Shown here one piece after another: positions 1-6,055 of a stretch of DNA of 6,055 nucleotides. The stretch's first letter is position 1. Each line of letters begins with the position of its first letter. Origin of the DNA: Candidatus Methanomethylophilaceae archaeon (GTDB lineage Archaea > Thermoplasmatota > Thermoplasmata > Methanomassiliicoccales > Methanomethylophilaceae); assembly GCA_017616575.1 (NCBI GenBank), contig JAFZXW010000122.1, forward strand, positions 1 to 6,055, in the 5' to 3' direction. The translations under genes and the position numbers were made by a program. A model generated the notes under the pieces. That model was not told the DNA's origin. It searched no databases and was given only the letters and a program-made list of their open reading frames with translations.

Positions 1-2738
1 AAGACCATGGCCGGGTTGCTCTTAAGGTCGCCGGACACCGTTATCTTGCACGTGCACTTGCGCCCTAGGAACGCATAGGCGAAAGTGTACCTGATCTCGG
101 GGATGTCGCCTCTGGAGGACAACGTCAGCCCGAACCCCTGGGACATGCCTTTGGAGCCGTAGACGCTGTACAGCTTCATGTAAGTCCTCTGGAAGGGCAG
201 CTTTATCCTCGCGTTGCCGTCGCGCACGTACTTCTCCAGGAGGATGACGCTGTCGCTCTCGAAGTCGGACGCCCCTTCCGGGGGCCTGTCCGACCTCATG
301 GCCACCTTCACCCTGTCGCAGCCGGGCGGCCATATGAACGTGAGGCTGCAGACGTCCCCGTCCATCGCCGTCCTGACGTTGCTGACATCGGCCAGAGTGG
401 ACACGAAAGCCCCGTTTCCGATGATGGACGTCCCGCCGGACGCGATGACGGCGTAGACGATCCCTACGGTCCCCGAAGGCAAGGAGAACGTGTACACCCC
501 GTCACGGTTCTTGACGACCCCGCTCAGGCGCTTGGCCACGCGCTCGAGCTCGGACGTCGTGCAGGAGGACATCCCCAGGTCGCGGGACGGATCGGAGATG
601 AACAGCTCCGCCTCCTCCGGGGAAGTGTACCTCGCTATGAACCTCCCGCCGCCGGACGACACCGACAGGTCGGACACGGGCTTCGGAGGCGGCCTGGGCC
701 TGCAGCGGACGACGGCTCCCGAGGTGCGGTACGGGACCGCCCTCCCCTCGGAATACTCGGCGGCCACCCTGTAATGGTACACGATGTCCCCGTCCTTGGC
801 CTCCTTGTCCACGAAGAACTGCTTGGTCCCGTTGTCTGCGTAGGGCGCCCCGGACGCCTCCGGGTCGGCTCCCTCCTTGCGGAACACCAGGGCCCTGGTG
901 CAGCCCCTGGGTACCTTGAAGTCCAAGCGTATGCCTTCCTCGGCCGGGGACGCGGACAGATCGATCACATCCGCGAACACGGTTATCGGTCCGGAGAGCG
1001 CCGCCGAGGACGACACCACCCCCCAGCGCTTGGAGAACACGGCGTAGCGGTACTCCGTGCCGTAGGATATGCCGCGGTCCACCAGCTCGCGGTCCCGGGT
1101 CTCGGCCACCTGGTCCCCGTCCTTCTCGTTCAGTGGCGAGGAGCCTTTCTTCCTGATGATCAGATAGGTCGTGTCCGCCGGGGGAGGGGAACCCATGGAC
1201 ACCAGCACGTTGCCGTCCTCGCTCTTGGACACGTCCGCGCGGGAGGGCGGGGAGGGGCGGTTGCTCTTGAAGTATTCCAGAAGCCCGGGATGGTCGGAGC
1301 ATAGGGCGACCAGGTCGATGTACATCCTCTCAGAACCCTTGGGCACCGCGGAGAACCTCCTGCCGACGTCCTCCACGACCTCGTTGCACCTGTCCCTCCG
1401 CCCTTTGATGTCTGGCTGGCCGGGATGAAGCCGAAGGTAGTCGTCGCACTTCTTGACCGCGGCGCAATAGCGCTTCGATCCTTCCAAGGAGTCCAGCTCA
1501 GCCAGGAGGCCCTCTGTGTCCTTCACGAAGGCCTTGGCGTCCCTTATGAGGGCCTTGTCCACGAAATCCTCGTAACCCTCGAACCTCGCCAGGGCCGCCT
1601 TGACCGAGAGCAGGTTCCCGTTGGCGAGGTCCTCCTTGAGCCCCTTCTCCGCGAACGGCATCCCGGAGATGAACGAGAAGTCTATCCCGCATCCTTTGCA
1701 ATGGATGCTGGACGAGGGGTTGCGGACGCCGCAGCGGGGGCAGCTGACAGCAACGGGCTTGTTGCAGTAAGGGCAGAAGTTGGTCTCCCCGTCGACCTGG
1801 AACCTGCACCCGCAGAACCCGCACACGTCGTACTCCTTGGAGACCTTCGAGAAGTCGGCAATTATCCCCTTGGACAGGCAGAACCTCTCCAGCTCACGGA
1901 GGGCTTCTTCCACGTCTATCCCCCTGCCTGCGATCTTGGAGTTGACCAGGGCGGTGATGTCCCGGTACCCCATGACCGACACGCTGGACTGGATCTCGGA
2001 CTCCACTGAGTACATCACCGCCGCGGTCCTGAACGCCTTATACGTCTTCTCGTCGGCGAACATCGGCGTCAGCTTCTTCAGCACCGCCGAGTACTTCTCC
2101 GCATCCTTGTAATGTGGGTTCTTCTGGAGCTTCTGCGCCCTGGACGCTATGGTGTTTATGGTGGCCTTGAACGTGGTGAACGAAGTCGAGTCGGTGACCT
2201 TGTCCGGAGGTGCCTCGCTGCCGCCCTCCACGTACAGGCCGTCGATGGCCTTGTTGGTCCATGCCACTAGGTCGTCGGTGCCCAGCATGCTCAGCGTCCG
2301 GAAGGCCGTGTCCGAGCGGACGTCCTTGAAATCGTTCTTGCTGACCTTCTTGACGCCCTTCAGATGGTCCAAGGCCTCGGGCCCGAGAGCGTTCCAGCCT
2401 TTCTTCTTGGCAAGTTCCAGTATGGCGTCCGCCTGGTCGTCGAAGAACACGTCCGTGCCGTCCAGGCGGTGGAACAGGTACTGCTGCATCGAGCCCGTGA
2501 TTATGGATAGAACCTCCTCCTGGGCCTTGGCGCGGCATTCGGGGCTGTCGAGATCCTTGCGGCGGGACGGGAGGGCGTTGATGGCCTCCTGGATGGCCTT
2601 CTTCTGCAGGACCACCTGGGCTTTCGACAGGCTGAGCGTCAGCTCCTGCCTCTTGGCCTCGACCAGGGCGTCCAGCTCGGAGGCCTTGTAGCTTCTGAAC
2701 GGGTCGACGCCGAGTTCCTTGAAGCTGTCCGCGCCCAC
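1..2738 (-). CDS. Large zinc-ribbon protein with TPR-like region and FN3-like repeats, 3' end missing
   Basis: The frame is open without a stop from GTG 2738 past the left edge (912 full codons visible). There is no signal peptide or membrane segment in this part. Residues 1-300 are mostly helical. The beginning, SFKELGVDP (5-13), resembles the first helix of a J-domain, but no HPD motif follows. Residues 306-350 carry two zinc ribbons with eight cysteines in four CxxC pairs. Residues 355-490 are helical again, with a TPR-like pair around 421-455. From about 497 come FN3-like beta-sandwich units of roughly 91-106 residues, at about 497-589, 590-685, 687-782 and 783-875, with a fifth starting near 880. 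The gene begins 5 nt after the Hsp70-vWA stop, so the two products are probably made together. I infer a scaffold or client-recruiting partner of the Hsp70-vWA protein; a cell-surface role is unlikely without a signal peptide. The gene and the zinc and repeat assignments are well supported. The J-like start is speculative, and the C-terminal function cannot be seen. Confidence 0.9.
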   Translation of the reverse strand, partial: MGADSFKELGVDPFRSYKASELDALVEAKRQELTLSLSKAQVVLQKKAIQEAINALPSRRKDLDSPECRAKAQEEVLSIITGSMQQYLFHRLDGTDVFFDDQADAILELAKKKGWNALGPEALDHLKGVKKVSKNDFKDVRSDTAFRTLSMLGTDDLVAWTNKAIDGLYVEGGSEAPPDKVTDSTSFTTFKATINTIASRAQKLQKNPHYKDAEKYSAVLKKLTPMFADEKTYKAFRTAAVMYSVESEIQSSVSVMGYRDITALVNSKIAGRGIDVEEALRELERFCLSKGIIADFSKVSKEYDVCGFCGCRFQVDGETNFCPYCNKPVAVSCPRCGVRNPSSSIHCKGCGIDFSFISGMPFAEKGLKEDLANGNLLSVKAALARFEGYEDFVDKALIRDAKAFVKDTEGLLAELDSLEGSKRYCAAVKKCDDYLRLHPGQPDIKGRRDRCNEVVEDVGRRFSAVPKGSERMYIDLVALCSDHPGLLEYFKSNRPSPPSRADVSKSEDGNVLVSMGSPPPADTTYLIIRKKGSSPLNEKDGDQVAETRDRELVDRGISYGTEYRYAVFSKRWGVVSSSAALSGPITVFADVIDLSASPAEEGIRLDFKVPRGCTRALVFRKEGADPEASGAPYADNGTKQFFVDKEAKDGDIVYHYRVAAEYSEGRAVPYRTSGAVVRCRPRPPPKPVSDLSVSSGGGRFIARYTSPEEAELFISDPSRDLGMSSCTTSELERVAKRLSGVVKNRDGVYTFSLPSGTVGIVYAVIASGGTSIIGNGAFVSTLADVSNVRTAMDGDVCSLTFIWPPGCDRVKVAMRSDRPPEGASDFESDSVILLEKYVRDGNARIKLPFQRTYMKLYSVYGSKGMSQGFGLTLSSRGDIPEIRYTFAYAFLGRKCTCKITVSGDLKSNPAMV
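3..1250 (-). repeat. Tandem FN3-like beta-sandwich repeats (protein level)
   Basis: The repeats are visible in the translation, not as DNA repeats. A tyrosine-bearing late strand recurs at Tyr565 (YRYAV), Tyr656 (YHYRV), Tyr762 (VYAVI) and Tyr857 (LYSVY), spaced 91, 106 and 95 residues. The early hairpin PxGCxR recurs at Cys613 and Cys807, which are 194 residues (two units) apart. YLIIRKKG (525-532) matches ALVFRKEG (616-623), 91 residues later. The fifth unit is cut by the window edge. Confidence 0.7.
1689..1823 (-). other. Double zinc-ribbon coding segment
   Basis: Four CxxC pairs lie in 45 residues: Cys306/Cys309 with Cys322/Cys325, then Cys333/Cys336 with Cys347/Cys350. The spacing between knuckles (12 and 10 residues) suits two consecutive rubredoxin-like zinc ribbons, each binding one Zn. 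An extra Cys311 sits next to the first knuckle. Such double ribbons typically mediate protein-protein contacts and sit between helical and repeat regions, as here. Confidence 0.88.
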
Positions 2739-2741
2739 CGG

Positions 2742-2749
2742 GATCACCT
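2742..2749 (-). promoter_or_regulatory. Shine-Dalgarno site of the zinc-ribbon/FN3-like gene, spanning the Hsp70-vWA stop codon
   Basis: AGGTGATC is an eight-base match to the complement of the usual 16S rRNA 3' end (GAUCACCU). It covers the last Arg codon and TGA stop of the Hsp70-vWA gene. Its core lies about 6 nt before the GTG at 2738-2736. This supports that GTG over the in-frame GTG at 2747, which lies within the site and has only a GGAGGG 17 nt upstream. The arrangement suggests re-initiation by ribosomes ending on the Hsp70 gene. Confidence 0.72.
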
Positions 2750-4768
2750 GATGCTCTTGGAGTACCCTCCGGAGCCTATCGTGGAGGCGATGGTGGAGAA
2801 CGTCGCGGAAAGCCCGTCGACGCTGCTCATGAGGGCGGCCTCGTCCATGGAGGATATCTTCTTCAGGAAATCATGGTCGGCGCTTCCGAATCCCACCGCG
2901 ATGCAGCCGATGTCGGCCTTCATGCACTTCTTCGCGGACGATATCGCCGAATCCGAGCAGTACCAGAGCCCGTCGGTGAGGGTGATCTCGAACGTCCTCA
3001 TCCTGATGTTGCTCGCCAGATCGAATATGCGGTCGAACGGATGCGCGGAGTTGCCTCCCCCGACGTTGGTCGAAGCCAGTTCGTCGATGTGCTTCCCGAC
3101 CTCGGCGGCGCTGAGGGCGGAGCACAGGACCTTCACCTTGTCAGCGTACGCGATGACGGAGAACCTGGCGGCCGGAAGCATGCTCACGAACTTGTGGGCG
3201 GCCTCTATGGCGTTCCTCTTGGGCCTCCCGGACATGCTTCCGGAGAGGTCCATCGATAGTATGACATGGATGGGCTCGAACTCCGGCTCCTTCCTCTCAA
3301 TCGGCCTGCCCATCCACGAGACGTCGTCGGGGACGTCCCCTTTGACCATCTTCAAGGGCTTGCCGTCCTGGAAGGCCTGGACGTCGACCATCCCGCTGCG
3401 GTCGTAGGAGTACTCTATGTCGATCTTCACCCCCCGGCCGCCGTTGTCTATGCCCTCGGCGGTGACCATCTTGAGCACGGTGCAATCCAAGGGATGCCTG
3501 CTCTCCCCTTGCATCGTGTATATCTCGATCTTGTCCGTGAAGTTCCCGGGCCTGATCTCGAACGGACGCTTCTCCACCGCCGGGATCTTGGAGCTGCGGC
3601 GGATGATTATGTCGTTCACATAGGCGGTGCCGTTCTCGTTCTCCGCCAGGGCGCCCAGGCTATGGGCGATGGCGTCGCTCACCTTCATCAGGCGGCCTCC
3701 CTCGGACGTCCTCTTGGAAATGCGCCCCTCGCTGGATGTCGCAAGCAATGCGGCCCCCTTGGCCACCGCAGTGTCAGTATCCTCGTTGATAATCAAATCC
3801 ACGCCAGAGGCCTCGGCCAGCGCCCTCCTTATGGCGGGAAGACGGGTGGAACCGCCGACCAGGAGTATGTGGGAAAGGTCGCCCCAGGACATGCCCAGGT
3901 CCTTCAGTATGCGCTCGCACATGGACACTGTGGACTCCACGAGGCCGGAGGACCTGAACTCGAAGTCCTCACGGGTGACGGTGGCGACCATGCTCCTTCC
4001 CGCGAACCTCAGGGGAACGCGGATGGGCGAGTTGTACGTGAGCATCTTCTTTATCTTTTCAGCCTCGACGGAGAACGTGGTGTCGAAGAAGTCGTCCATG
4101 GAGAGATCCACCGAGAACTCGTCGTAGAACTGCTCCGCCAGTATCTCCTTCACGACGTCGTCCCAGTCCTTGCCGCCCAGGTTCGGGTCCCCCAAGGAGC
4201 CGATGACGTCTATGGAGCCGTCCTGGATGCGGAGGATGGTGATGTCGAAGGTCCCTCCCCCCAGGTCGAACGTCATGAACGTGCCGTCCTTGGCGTTCTT
4301 CATCCCGTAGCACACGGAGGCGGCGGTGGGCTCATGGACCAGCATCTCCACATTCAGACCTGCCGCGCGCCCGGCGTCCAATGTCGCCCCTTTCTGAAGG
4401 TCGTTGAAGTATGCCGGGACGGTGATGACCGCGGAGTCTATCTTGCACCCCATGCGCTCCTCGGCGACCTCCTTCATGTGCCTGAGGAGTATGGCCGAGA
4501 GGTCGGTGGCGGAATAGCTCTTCCCGTCGCACTCGAACCGGTAGCTGAAGTCCCCCATGTTGCGCTTGAACGATGACACCACGGTGCTCAGGCCCGCGGC
4601 CTGGAGCTCCCTGGCCTCACGCCCCACCCTCACCTCCCCGTCGCTGAACGCGATGATGGACGGGGTGGTCTCCTCGTCGAACTCGTTCTTGATTATGACC
4701 GGCTGACCGGTGTCGTCCACGTAAGCCACGGCCGAATAAGTCGTCCCCAGGTCTATGCCTACCTTCAT
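2744..4768 (-). CDS. Hsp70 (DnaK-like) ATPase and substrate-binding domain fused to a C-terminal vWA domain
   Basis: This 674-residue cytoplasmic protein has no signal or membrane segment. Residues 1-345 are an Hsp70 ATPase. They show phosphate-1 IDLGTT (5-10), Lys68 (DnaK Lys70), VPAYF with the switch proline Pro118, HEPTAA with Glu146 (DnaK Glu171), phosphate-2 DLGGGTFD (168-175, including Thr173 and Asp175) and the adenosine motif VGGSTRLP (304-311). All key catalytic positions are present. There are 23 fewer residues between Lys68 and Pro118 than between their DnaK equivalents, the place of the Gram-negative subdomain IB insertion. The linker (about 359-366) lacks the usual DVLLLD. Residues 367-475 align with the DnaK beta substrate-binding domain, including SLG, an IIIRRSSKIP segment and a QGE motif. 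The helical lid is absent. From about 498 to 665 there is a vWA domain with metal-site motif DLSGS (507-511) and a second Asp in TDG (599). I infer an ATP-regulated binding protein, not a housekeeping DnaK. Its tight neighbours suggest dedicated partners. The Hsp70 and vWA assignments are secure; the physiological role is not. Confidence 0.96.
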   Translation of the reverse strand: MKVGIDLGTTYSAVAYVDDTGQPVIIKNEFDEETTPSIIAFSDGEVRVGREARELQAAGLSTVVSSFKRNMGDFSYRFECDGKSYSATDLSAILLRHMKEVAEERMGCKIDSAVITVPAYFNDLQKGATLDAGRAAGLNVEMLVHEPTAASVCYGMKNAKDGTFMTFDLGGGTFDITILRIQDGSIDVIGSLGDPNLGGKDWDDVVKEILAEQFYDEFSVDLSMDDFFDTTFSVEAEKIKKMLTYNSPIRVPLRFAGRSMVATVTREDFEFRSSGLVESTVSMCERILKDLGMSWGDLSHILLVGGSTRLPAIRRALAEASGVDLIINEDTDTAVAKGAALLATSSEGRISKRTSEGGRLMKVSDAIAHSLGALAENENGTAYVNDIIIRRSSKIPAVEKRPFEIRPGNFTDKIEIYTMQGESRHPLDCTVLKMVTAEGIDNGGRGVKIDIEYSYDRSGMVDVQAFQDGKPLKMVKGDVPDDVSWMGRPIERKEPEFEPIHVILSMDLSGSMSGRPKRNAIEAAHKFVSMLPAARFSVIAYADKVKVLCSALSAAEVGKHIDELASTNVGGGNSAHPFDRIFDLASNIRMRTFEITLTDGLWYCSDSAISSAKKCMKADIGCIAVGFGSADHDFLKKISSMDEAALMSSVDGLSATFSTIASTIGSGGYSKSIR
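2774..3277 (-). other. vWA (von Willebrand factor A) domain coding segment
   Basis: Residues 498-665 of the hybrid. A hydrophobic strand (HVILSM, 501-506) leads into the MIDAS motif Asp507-x-Ser509-x-Ser511. A second strand ends in LTDG with Asp599, and alternating helices and strands (FSVIAYA 536-542, CIAVGFGSA 622-630) match the Rossmann-like vWA fold. The loop that normally carries the metal-binding threonine reads GGGNSAHP (570-577), with Asn573/Ser574 at that place. Such domains bind protein partners through a divalent metal. Here the domain replaces the Hsp70 lid. Confidence 0.9.
3335..3685 (-). other. Hsp70 substrate-binding beta-domain (SBD-beta) coding segment
   Basis: Residues 362-478 of the hybrid follow the DnaK SBD-beta pattern. 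A linker-like segment leads into SLG (370-372), then the strand IIIRRSSKIP (387-396, compare DnaK TLIAKNTTIP), an EIYTMQGES segment (415-423, compare VLQGE), and a YDRSGMVDVQA segment (455-465, compare the DADGILHVSA strand). The peptide-binding fold is therefore probably kept, although it is diverged and no lid follows it. Confidence 0.78.
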
Positions 4769-6055
4769 CTGATCGCCTCCTGAACCTTCCGAACAGGCCT
4801 CCTTTCTTGGATTCTTCTTTACCAGGCTCCTGGGAGGGCCTCGACAGGATGCCCTTCAAGGATGAGGCCTCCTCCTCCGGGAAATACTTGTCGAACGTCT
4901 CGCGCAGCTCTTCGGGAATCAGCTTCCTGACTTTGCGGGCGACCTTGTGGTCCAGCTTCAGGGCGCCGAACGAGGACTCGTCGGATGCGCCTATGGATTT
5001 GGACGATTTTATGAAGGATGCGACCGCGTCGGGGTCCTCGTTGGCCCCGGAACGCATGATCAAAGACGCCATACGGGATGCCGCCACATCGGGACAGTCC
5101 TTGAACCACCTCATGCGGTCGGATATCCAGACGTCGGCATTCTTCTGCGGAATGGGTCCGACCATGCAGAGAGACACGAACGCGGACGGGTCCTGAAGGC
5201 AAGAGATGTCCAAGAGGCCGTCCACGGTCCCGTGGCGGCGTATTCCGTCGGCGGCATCGAGGAGACGTATGCGTGACGCCTCCTCGGACGTGATCATGCC
5301 TTCCATCTCCGGGAACCGGTCCAAGGCTTCGACAGCCGCAGGGAGCGGCCCCATGTTAGAGAAGTCTATGGACTTTGCCAAGGATGACAGGAGGATCTTG
5401 GGGGCCTCCACCCCTAGAGAAGGAGCCCTTTCCCCCACGAACCTGATGGCATGGGTGAGGTCGCCGGAGGACGCCTTGGCCGCATACTCCTCGGCCATGG
5501 TCTCCACGACGTCGGTCGCCCCTTTCTCGATGGCGGCGTCTATGAACGCCTCTTCCAGCTCCAGGCCGTCCATCCTCTTAGAGGCGCTGTCGAACATCCC
5601 CGTCGCCAGGTCGTGGTCCTTCTCCAATGCGTACCCGAACGCCTTCCCGAGAACATCCTTAGGAATTCTCTGCCCGCAATTGAGGACCCTTTCTCTCACA
5701 AGCGATTTGGCCGAATCGGGAAGCGGGCACCCCTCGCCCATGGCGGCGACGCACGCGTCCCCGTCCTCGCATACAGCCTCCAGGAAAAGGTCCCCGGGAT
5801 CGGAGTAGCCGGAGAGCGCCGACGCCGCCTCCTGGCCGGCCGCGCCCATCCAGTTCTTAAGGCAGTAGTACCTCCCCGCGGGGAAGTCCAGCAGGTCGGA
5901 GGCCCCCAACCTGAGGCAGTCCGACACGGCGACGGCGTTCTGCCCGTAAGATGCGACTACGGCGCGCCCGTCGGCCAGGAAGCGGGACGGGTCCAAGGTG
6001 CGGGCGGCGAGCCCGGCGAGCATCCTGTCGGCGAGGGCCTGGTCCTTGACGGCGG
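4617..6055 (-). CDS. Unknown helical protein, 5' end missing, upstream partner of the Hsp70-vWA gene
   Basis: I do not recognise this protein. The frame is already open at the window edge: ten further in-frame codons precede the first ATG (6023-6021), and that ATG has no well-spaced ribosome site. The true start is therefore probably outside the window; 478 codons are visible. The sequence is soluble-looking and almost wholly helical, with many short Ala/Leu/Glu/Asp-rich helices separated by Gly/Pro turns, scattered cysteines, and no signal peptide or membrane segment. An alpha-solenoid is possible, but I can define no repeat. Near the natural-looking end it has a Lys/Glu linker and then a basic-aromatic tail, GGLFGRFRRR, ending about position 4773. 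After that the frame continues 50 more codons inside the Hsp70 gene, and the composition turns Arg/His/Gly-rich, as expected of out-of-frame reading. The genuine protein may end near 4765; see the finding on the junction. Codon use before the tail matches the Hsp70 gene. It is the first visible gene of the cluster and overlaps the next, suggesting coupled expression. That it is a real gene is fairly sure; its function is unknown. Confidence 0.82.
   Translation of the reverse strand, partial: AVKDQALADRMLAGLAARTLDPSRFLADGRAVVASYGQNAVAVSDCLRLGASDLLDFPAGRYYCLKNWMGAAGQEAASALSGYSDPGDLFLEAVCEDGDACVAAMGEGCPLPDSAKSLVRERVLNCGQRIPKDVLGKAFGYALEKDHDLATGMFDSASKRMDGLELEEAFIDAAIEKGATDVVETMAEEYAAKASSGDLTHAIRFVGERAPSLGVEAPKILLSSLAKSIDFSNMGPLPAAVEALDRFPEMEGMITSEEASRIRLLDAADGIRRHGTVDGLLDISCLQDPSAFVSLCMVGPIPQKNADVWISDRMRWFKDCPDVAASRMASLIMRSGANEDPDAVASFIKSSKSIGASDESSFGALKLDHKVARKVRKLIPEELRETFDKYFPEEEASSLKGILSRPSQEPGKEESKKGGLFGRFRRRSDEGRHRPGDDLFGRGLRGRHRSAGHNQERVRRGDHPVHHRVQRRGGEGGA
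4776..4781 (-). promoter_or_regulatory. Shine-Dalgarno site of the Hsp70-vWA gene
   Basis: A perfect AGGAGG lies 7 nt upstream of the ATG at 4768-4766, inside the last codons of the upstream gene (it encodes two of the arginines in the FRRR tail). It fixes the Hsp70 start, which also gives the canonical N-terminus MKVGIDLGTT. Because the site is embedded in the preceding coding region, translation of the two genes is likely coupled. Confidence 0.85.

Noticed and set aside
502..1302. A 266-codon minus-strand frame rich in Gly, Arg and Pro
   Set aside because: It is an out-of-frame shadow of the zinc-ribbon/FN3-like gene, which stays open across the whole region in another minus frame with recognisable domains.
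1425..2009. A 194-codon plus-strand frame opposite the zinc ribbons
   Set aside because: Antisense to a continuous coding frame with eight ordered cysteines; the plus-strand product has no motif.
2038..2538. A 166-codon minus-strand frame
   Set aside because: Shadow of the N-terminal part of the zinc-ribbon/FN3-like gene; low-complexity Gly/Arg/Pro composition and no ribosome site considered convincing.
2745..2747. GTG at 2747 as the start of the zinc-ribbon/FN3-like gene
   Set aside because: It lies inside the AGGTGATC ribosome site and its own nearest purine-rich site is 17 nt away. The GTG at 2738 is better spaced. The difference is only three residues.
3266..4576. A 436-codon open frame on the plus strand, antisense to the Hsp70 gene
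   Set aside because: Long antisense frames opposite Hsp70 genes are a known consequence of GC-rich third positions and codon bias. The translation is His/Gly/Val/Arg-rich with no recognisable domain, and the opposite strand has an unambiguous Hsp70.
2744..4768. Housekeeping DnaK of the dnaK-dnaJ-grpE operon
   Set aside because: The lid is replaced by a vWA domain, the linker is atypical, and neither dnaJ nor grpE is adjacent, so the dnaK symbol is not warranted.
6021..6023. ATG at 6023 as the start of the unknown helical protein
   Set aside because: The frame stays open upstream to the window edge with similar composition (AVKDQALADR), and no spaced Shine-Dalgarno site precedes the ATG.

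Overview
The window reads as one tightly packed, co-directional gene cluster, entirely on the minus strand. It contains no RNA gene, mobile element, CRISPR array, terminator or visible promoter. Reading in the direction of transcription (high to low coordinates) there are three protein genes. (1) The 3' part of a gene for a helical protein I do not recognise enters at the right edge. (2) A complete gene encodes a 674-residue hybrid in which an Hsp70 ATPase and substrate-binding beta-domain are fused to a von Willebrand factor A (vWA) domain. (3) A large gene runs off the left edge and encodes a protein with a helical N-terminus, two zinc ribbons, a TPR-like helical stretch and at least four fibronectin-III-like beta-sandwich repeats.

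Organism: the DNA is GC-rich (around 60% by eye). It uses AGG heavily for arginine and keeps a good number of ATA isoleucine codons. It uses strong Shine-Dalgarno sites (AGGAGG, and AGGTGATC before a GTG start). This mix would fit a GC-rich euryarchaeon such as a member of the Methanomassiliicoccales/Thermoplasmata, but a bacterium cannot be excluded. The Hsp70 lacks the roughly 23-residue insertion in ATPase subdomain IB typical of Gram-negative DnaK, which fits a Firmicute-like or archaeal Hsp70 lineage. The organism call is a low-confidence inference.

Layout: positions 6055-4617 hold the unknown helical protein (5' end missing). Its frame runs 152 nt into the Hsp70 gene, and the last 50 or so residues look like shadow translation. 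Positions 4768-2744 hold the Hsp70-vWA hybrid. Positions 2738 to beyond 1 hold the zinc-ribbon/FN3-like protein, with no stop codon inside the window. Essentially every base is coding and there is no gene-free stretch over 300 bases.

Working together (inference): the overlap at the first junction and the 5-nt gap at the second imply one transcript and translational coupling. The hybrid has an intact-looking Hsp70 nucleotide pocket, but the helical lid is replaced by a metal-dependent adhesion domain. It is flanked by a repeat-rich, zinc-ribbon protein with a possible degenerate J-like N-terminus and by a helical protein with a basic tail. This suggests a dedicated, non-housekeeping Hsp70 machine that assembles on or remodels a partner, rather than general protein folding. 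I see no toxin, nuclease, protease or signal peptide that would identify the target, and I found no DnaJ or GrpE in the window.
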